From Spirochaetaceae bacterium (GTDB lineage: Bacteria > Spirochaetota > Spirochaetia > Treponematales > Breznakiellaceae), in contig JAISCO010000164.1 in NCBI GenBank assembly GCA_031265535.1, positions 1 through 22,569 of the forward strand: a stretch of 22,569 nucleotides of DNA, written 5' to 3'. Below, piece by piece: positions 21,159 through 22,569 of this stretch. A program made the translations under genes and the position numbers. The notes below the pieces were generated by a model. The model ran no database searches, was not told the DNA's origin, and saw only the letters and a program-made list of their open reading frames with translations. Each line of letters starts with the position of its first letter. Position 1 is the stretch's first letter.

Positions 21159-22274
21159 TTATTTACTGTTATCCGTCAGAAGTTTTTCCTGCACCCCTAT
21201 CACTTCTGTAAACTTCGTAGTGTCAAAATGTGTGTAATGCTCTTTCATTTTTTTTGAAGCGTGTCCGGTCAGACTCATTACCTTGCTGTCAGCCACGTTT
21301 GCCGACAGCAGCATAGTATTAAAAAAATGCCGCCAACTATGCATTGAAAGAGCGCGTTTCCGCCTCTCTTCACCGTTTATCCCGATTTTTTCCAGAGCCG
21401 CAAAGAAAGCGTTATACACCGGATGCCTACCCAGCGGCTTATTGCCGCCGTCATTTGAAAACAAATACCCGTCCCCGTTCCTCTCTTTCAACCGCAGCAA
21501 ATCAAACTCAATTATCTTTGGTATCGGAATGTTACGCGCCTTGTGCGTCTTGGTGTCGCCGTATCCGTACCTGCCGTGCTGCCCCGCCACAGTGATATAA
21601 CCGTTAAAAACATATTCCCCGCGCAAACCAAGCAACTCCCCAATCCGCATACCCGTACAAGCCGCCAGCTTGTTCAAAATACAATGCGTCTCGTCCGCCC
21701 ACACCCCGCGCCAGTCCGCCGGAAACATCGCCCGCGCTTCTTCCGGTGTCAGTATCTCAATATCTTTCCCCGCTTCCGGCAGAAACTTCACCGTTTCACA
21801 CGGATTGCTTTTTATAAGCCCCTGTAACTTCGCTTCCTCCAGCATGATTTTCAAAAACTTCAAAGCGTTGTTTCCAGTTGCGTTGGACAAACCCCGCTGT
21901 TTGAAACCCGACAGCCACAAATCCACCCCGTAGCTTGTTATCTCATCAAGCCTCACACCCCCGAATTGAGGAAGCAAATGTTTTTTAGTGGTTGACGCGC
22001 CTTGCGCCGCCGTCCCCTTAGACATCGGACGGCGGGCGCACCTTTTAAGCAGATACGCGCAAGTCTCAAAATCCCACCACCCCTCCGCAAACTTCGAGAA
22101 TAACGGAGCCCTGACCTTAGCCTCTTTTTTGGGTATCAGCTTCCCCGCCCTGTAAAGCTCCATGCAGTACGCCGCCGCCGCCGTCTTTGTCCTCTGCCCC
22201 GTCGAATACATAGGAGTCCTGAACCCCTTGTCGTCGTAAGTCTGGTAATAAAAAATCCGCCGCCCCGATTCCAT
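21159..22274 (-). CDS. Tyrosine recombinase / phage-type integrase
   Basis: Catalyses site-specific strand exchange, here presumably integration and excision of the surrounding element. 371 residues from ATG 22274. An N-terminal AP2-like/arm segment RRIFYYQTYDDKGFRTPMY (5-23) is followed by a SAM-like core-binding domain (about 55-155) and the catalytic domain with the full set of residues: Arg210 (TGMRIGELLGL), Lys242 (TKTHKARNIPI), His312 and Arg315 (HSWRHFFNT), His338 (LTGHAS) and Tyr347 (HYTHF). The start is not certain: before ATG 22274 there is only AAGGAC, whereas a strong AGGAGG lies upstream in frame, 9 nt before a GTT codon, so translation may begin earlier at a non-standard codon. 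A clear terminator follows. Convergent with the J-domain gene pair. Attachment sites could not be identified in the window. Confidence 0.93.
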   Translation of the reverse strand: MESGRRIFYYQTYDDKGFRTPMYSTGQRTKTAAAAYCMELYRAGKLIPKKEAKVRAPLFSKFAEGWWDFETCAYLLKRCARRPMSKGTAAQGASTTKKHLLPQFGGVRLDEITSYGVDLWLSGFKQRGLSNATGNNALKFLKIMLEEAKLQGLIKSNPCETVKFLPEAGKDIEILTPEEARAMFPADWRGVWADETHCILNKLAACTGMRIGELLGLRGEYVFNGYITVAGQHGRYGYGDTKTHKARNIPIPKIIEFDLLRLKERNGDGYLFSNDGGNKPLGRHPVYNAFFAALEKIGINGEERRKRALSMHSWRHFFNTMLLSANVADSKVMSLTGHASKKMKEHYTHFDTTKFTEVIGVQEKLLTDNSK

Positions 22275-22431
22275 CGTCCTTGCGAAAACCGTAAAAACCG
22301 CTCTTGCCCTCCTAAAAACTCCTCATCGCGGATTTTTCGGATACTGCTATCAGAGCCGCTATCACCCGCGAAACACCATAAAAACCATACCGCCGACCGG
22401 CAACGCCAAGTCCTTATAGTATATGAAGTTA

Positions 22432-22515
22432 TCATCGGTTTTTTATTTCTCGCAATCTGTATTTTGACAGGTCAGCGTAAACAGTCCCATTATGTGCCGT
22501 TGTGTCGTACTCCAT
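22432..22515 (-). CDS. Possible small peptide, 27 aa
   Basis: ATG 22515 to TGA; product M-E-Y-D-T-T-A-H-N-G-T-V-Y-A-D-L-S-K-Y ending L-R-E-I-K-N-R. The composition is protein-like, but there is no clear ribosome-binding site. Upstream of, and co-directional with, the integrase gene. Not recognised. Confidence 0.3.
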   Translation of the reverse strand: MEYDTTAHNGTVYADLSKYRLREIKNR

Positions 22516-22569
22516 AGATTTTAGTTTTTATTTTTCCAATATGCCTTACAATCATTCGTTCTGCGTAAA

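Noticed and set aside
22136..22435. 99-codon - strand frame overlapping the integrase start
   Set aside because: It overlaps the 5' part of the integrase in another frame and becomes Arg/Gly-rich there, as expected of a shadow; no ribosome-binding site.
22275..22569. Search for a tRNA or attachment site next to the integrase
   Set aside because: No cloverleaf or convincing direct repeat pair could be found in this end of the window; the att site may lie outside.

Overview
The window most resembles a host-associated spirochaete of the Treponema type. The evidence is several lipoproteins with Cys lipoboxes, Rpn/PDDEXK_2-family proteins (the family first named from T. denticola), moderately GC-rich coding regions and a long poly-G tract. 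This assignment is inferred from gene content; no rRNA or other marker gene is present.

Left part (1-3.7 kb): two tandem copies of an Rpn/PD-(D/E)XK nuclease-like gene on the + strand, the first cut by the window edge, then two unrecognised genes on the - strand, one with a possible degenerate nucleotidyltransferase-like domain. Centre (3.8-12.55 kb): a - strand operon of four large proteins (three lipoproteins with Ig-like/PKD-like, beta-helix-like and LRR-like segments, plus a protein without a signal peptide). It is preceded by a consensus promoter, a complete cobalamin riboswitch and an unusually long leader of about 590 nt holding a large inverted repeat and a C14 (poly-G on +) run. The riboswitch predicts a cobamide-controlled cell-surface locus, although none of the proteins is a known B12 transporter.

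Right of that (12.9-18.2 kb) lies an AT-rich, tightly packed + strand operon: C5 cytosine methyltransferase, a protein carrying both a MutL/MORC-like GHKL ATPase and a histidine-kinase-like core, a receiver-domain protein with an unknown C-terminal domain, and a Vsr-type endonuclease. It looks like a signalling-gated restriction or mismatch-processing defence module. Two small unknown genes on the - strand follow.

The last part (18.8-22.5 kb) has mobile-element character: a structured non-coding region with a G-quadruplex motif, a small unknown gene, a J-domain gene, a decayed IS200/IS605 transposase remnant, terminators and a tyrosine recombinase.

Across the left and centre, gene junctions carry degenerate 7-nt repeats (AGGAGTG/AGGAATG/TAACAAT on the coding strand). 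They abut or contain stop codons and, in two cases, appear to supply the Shine-Dalgarno and start codon of the next gene.
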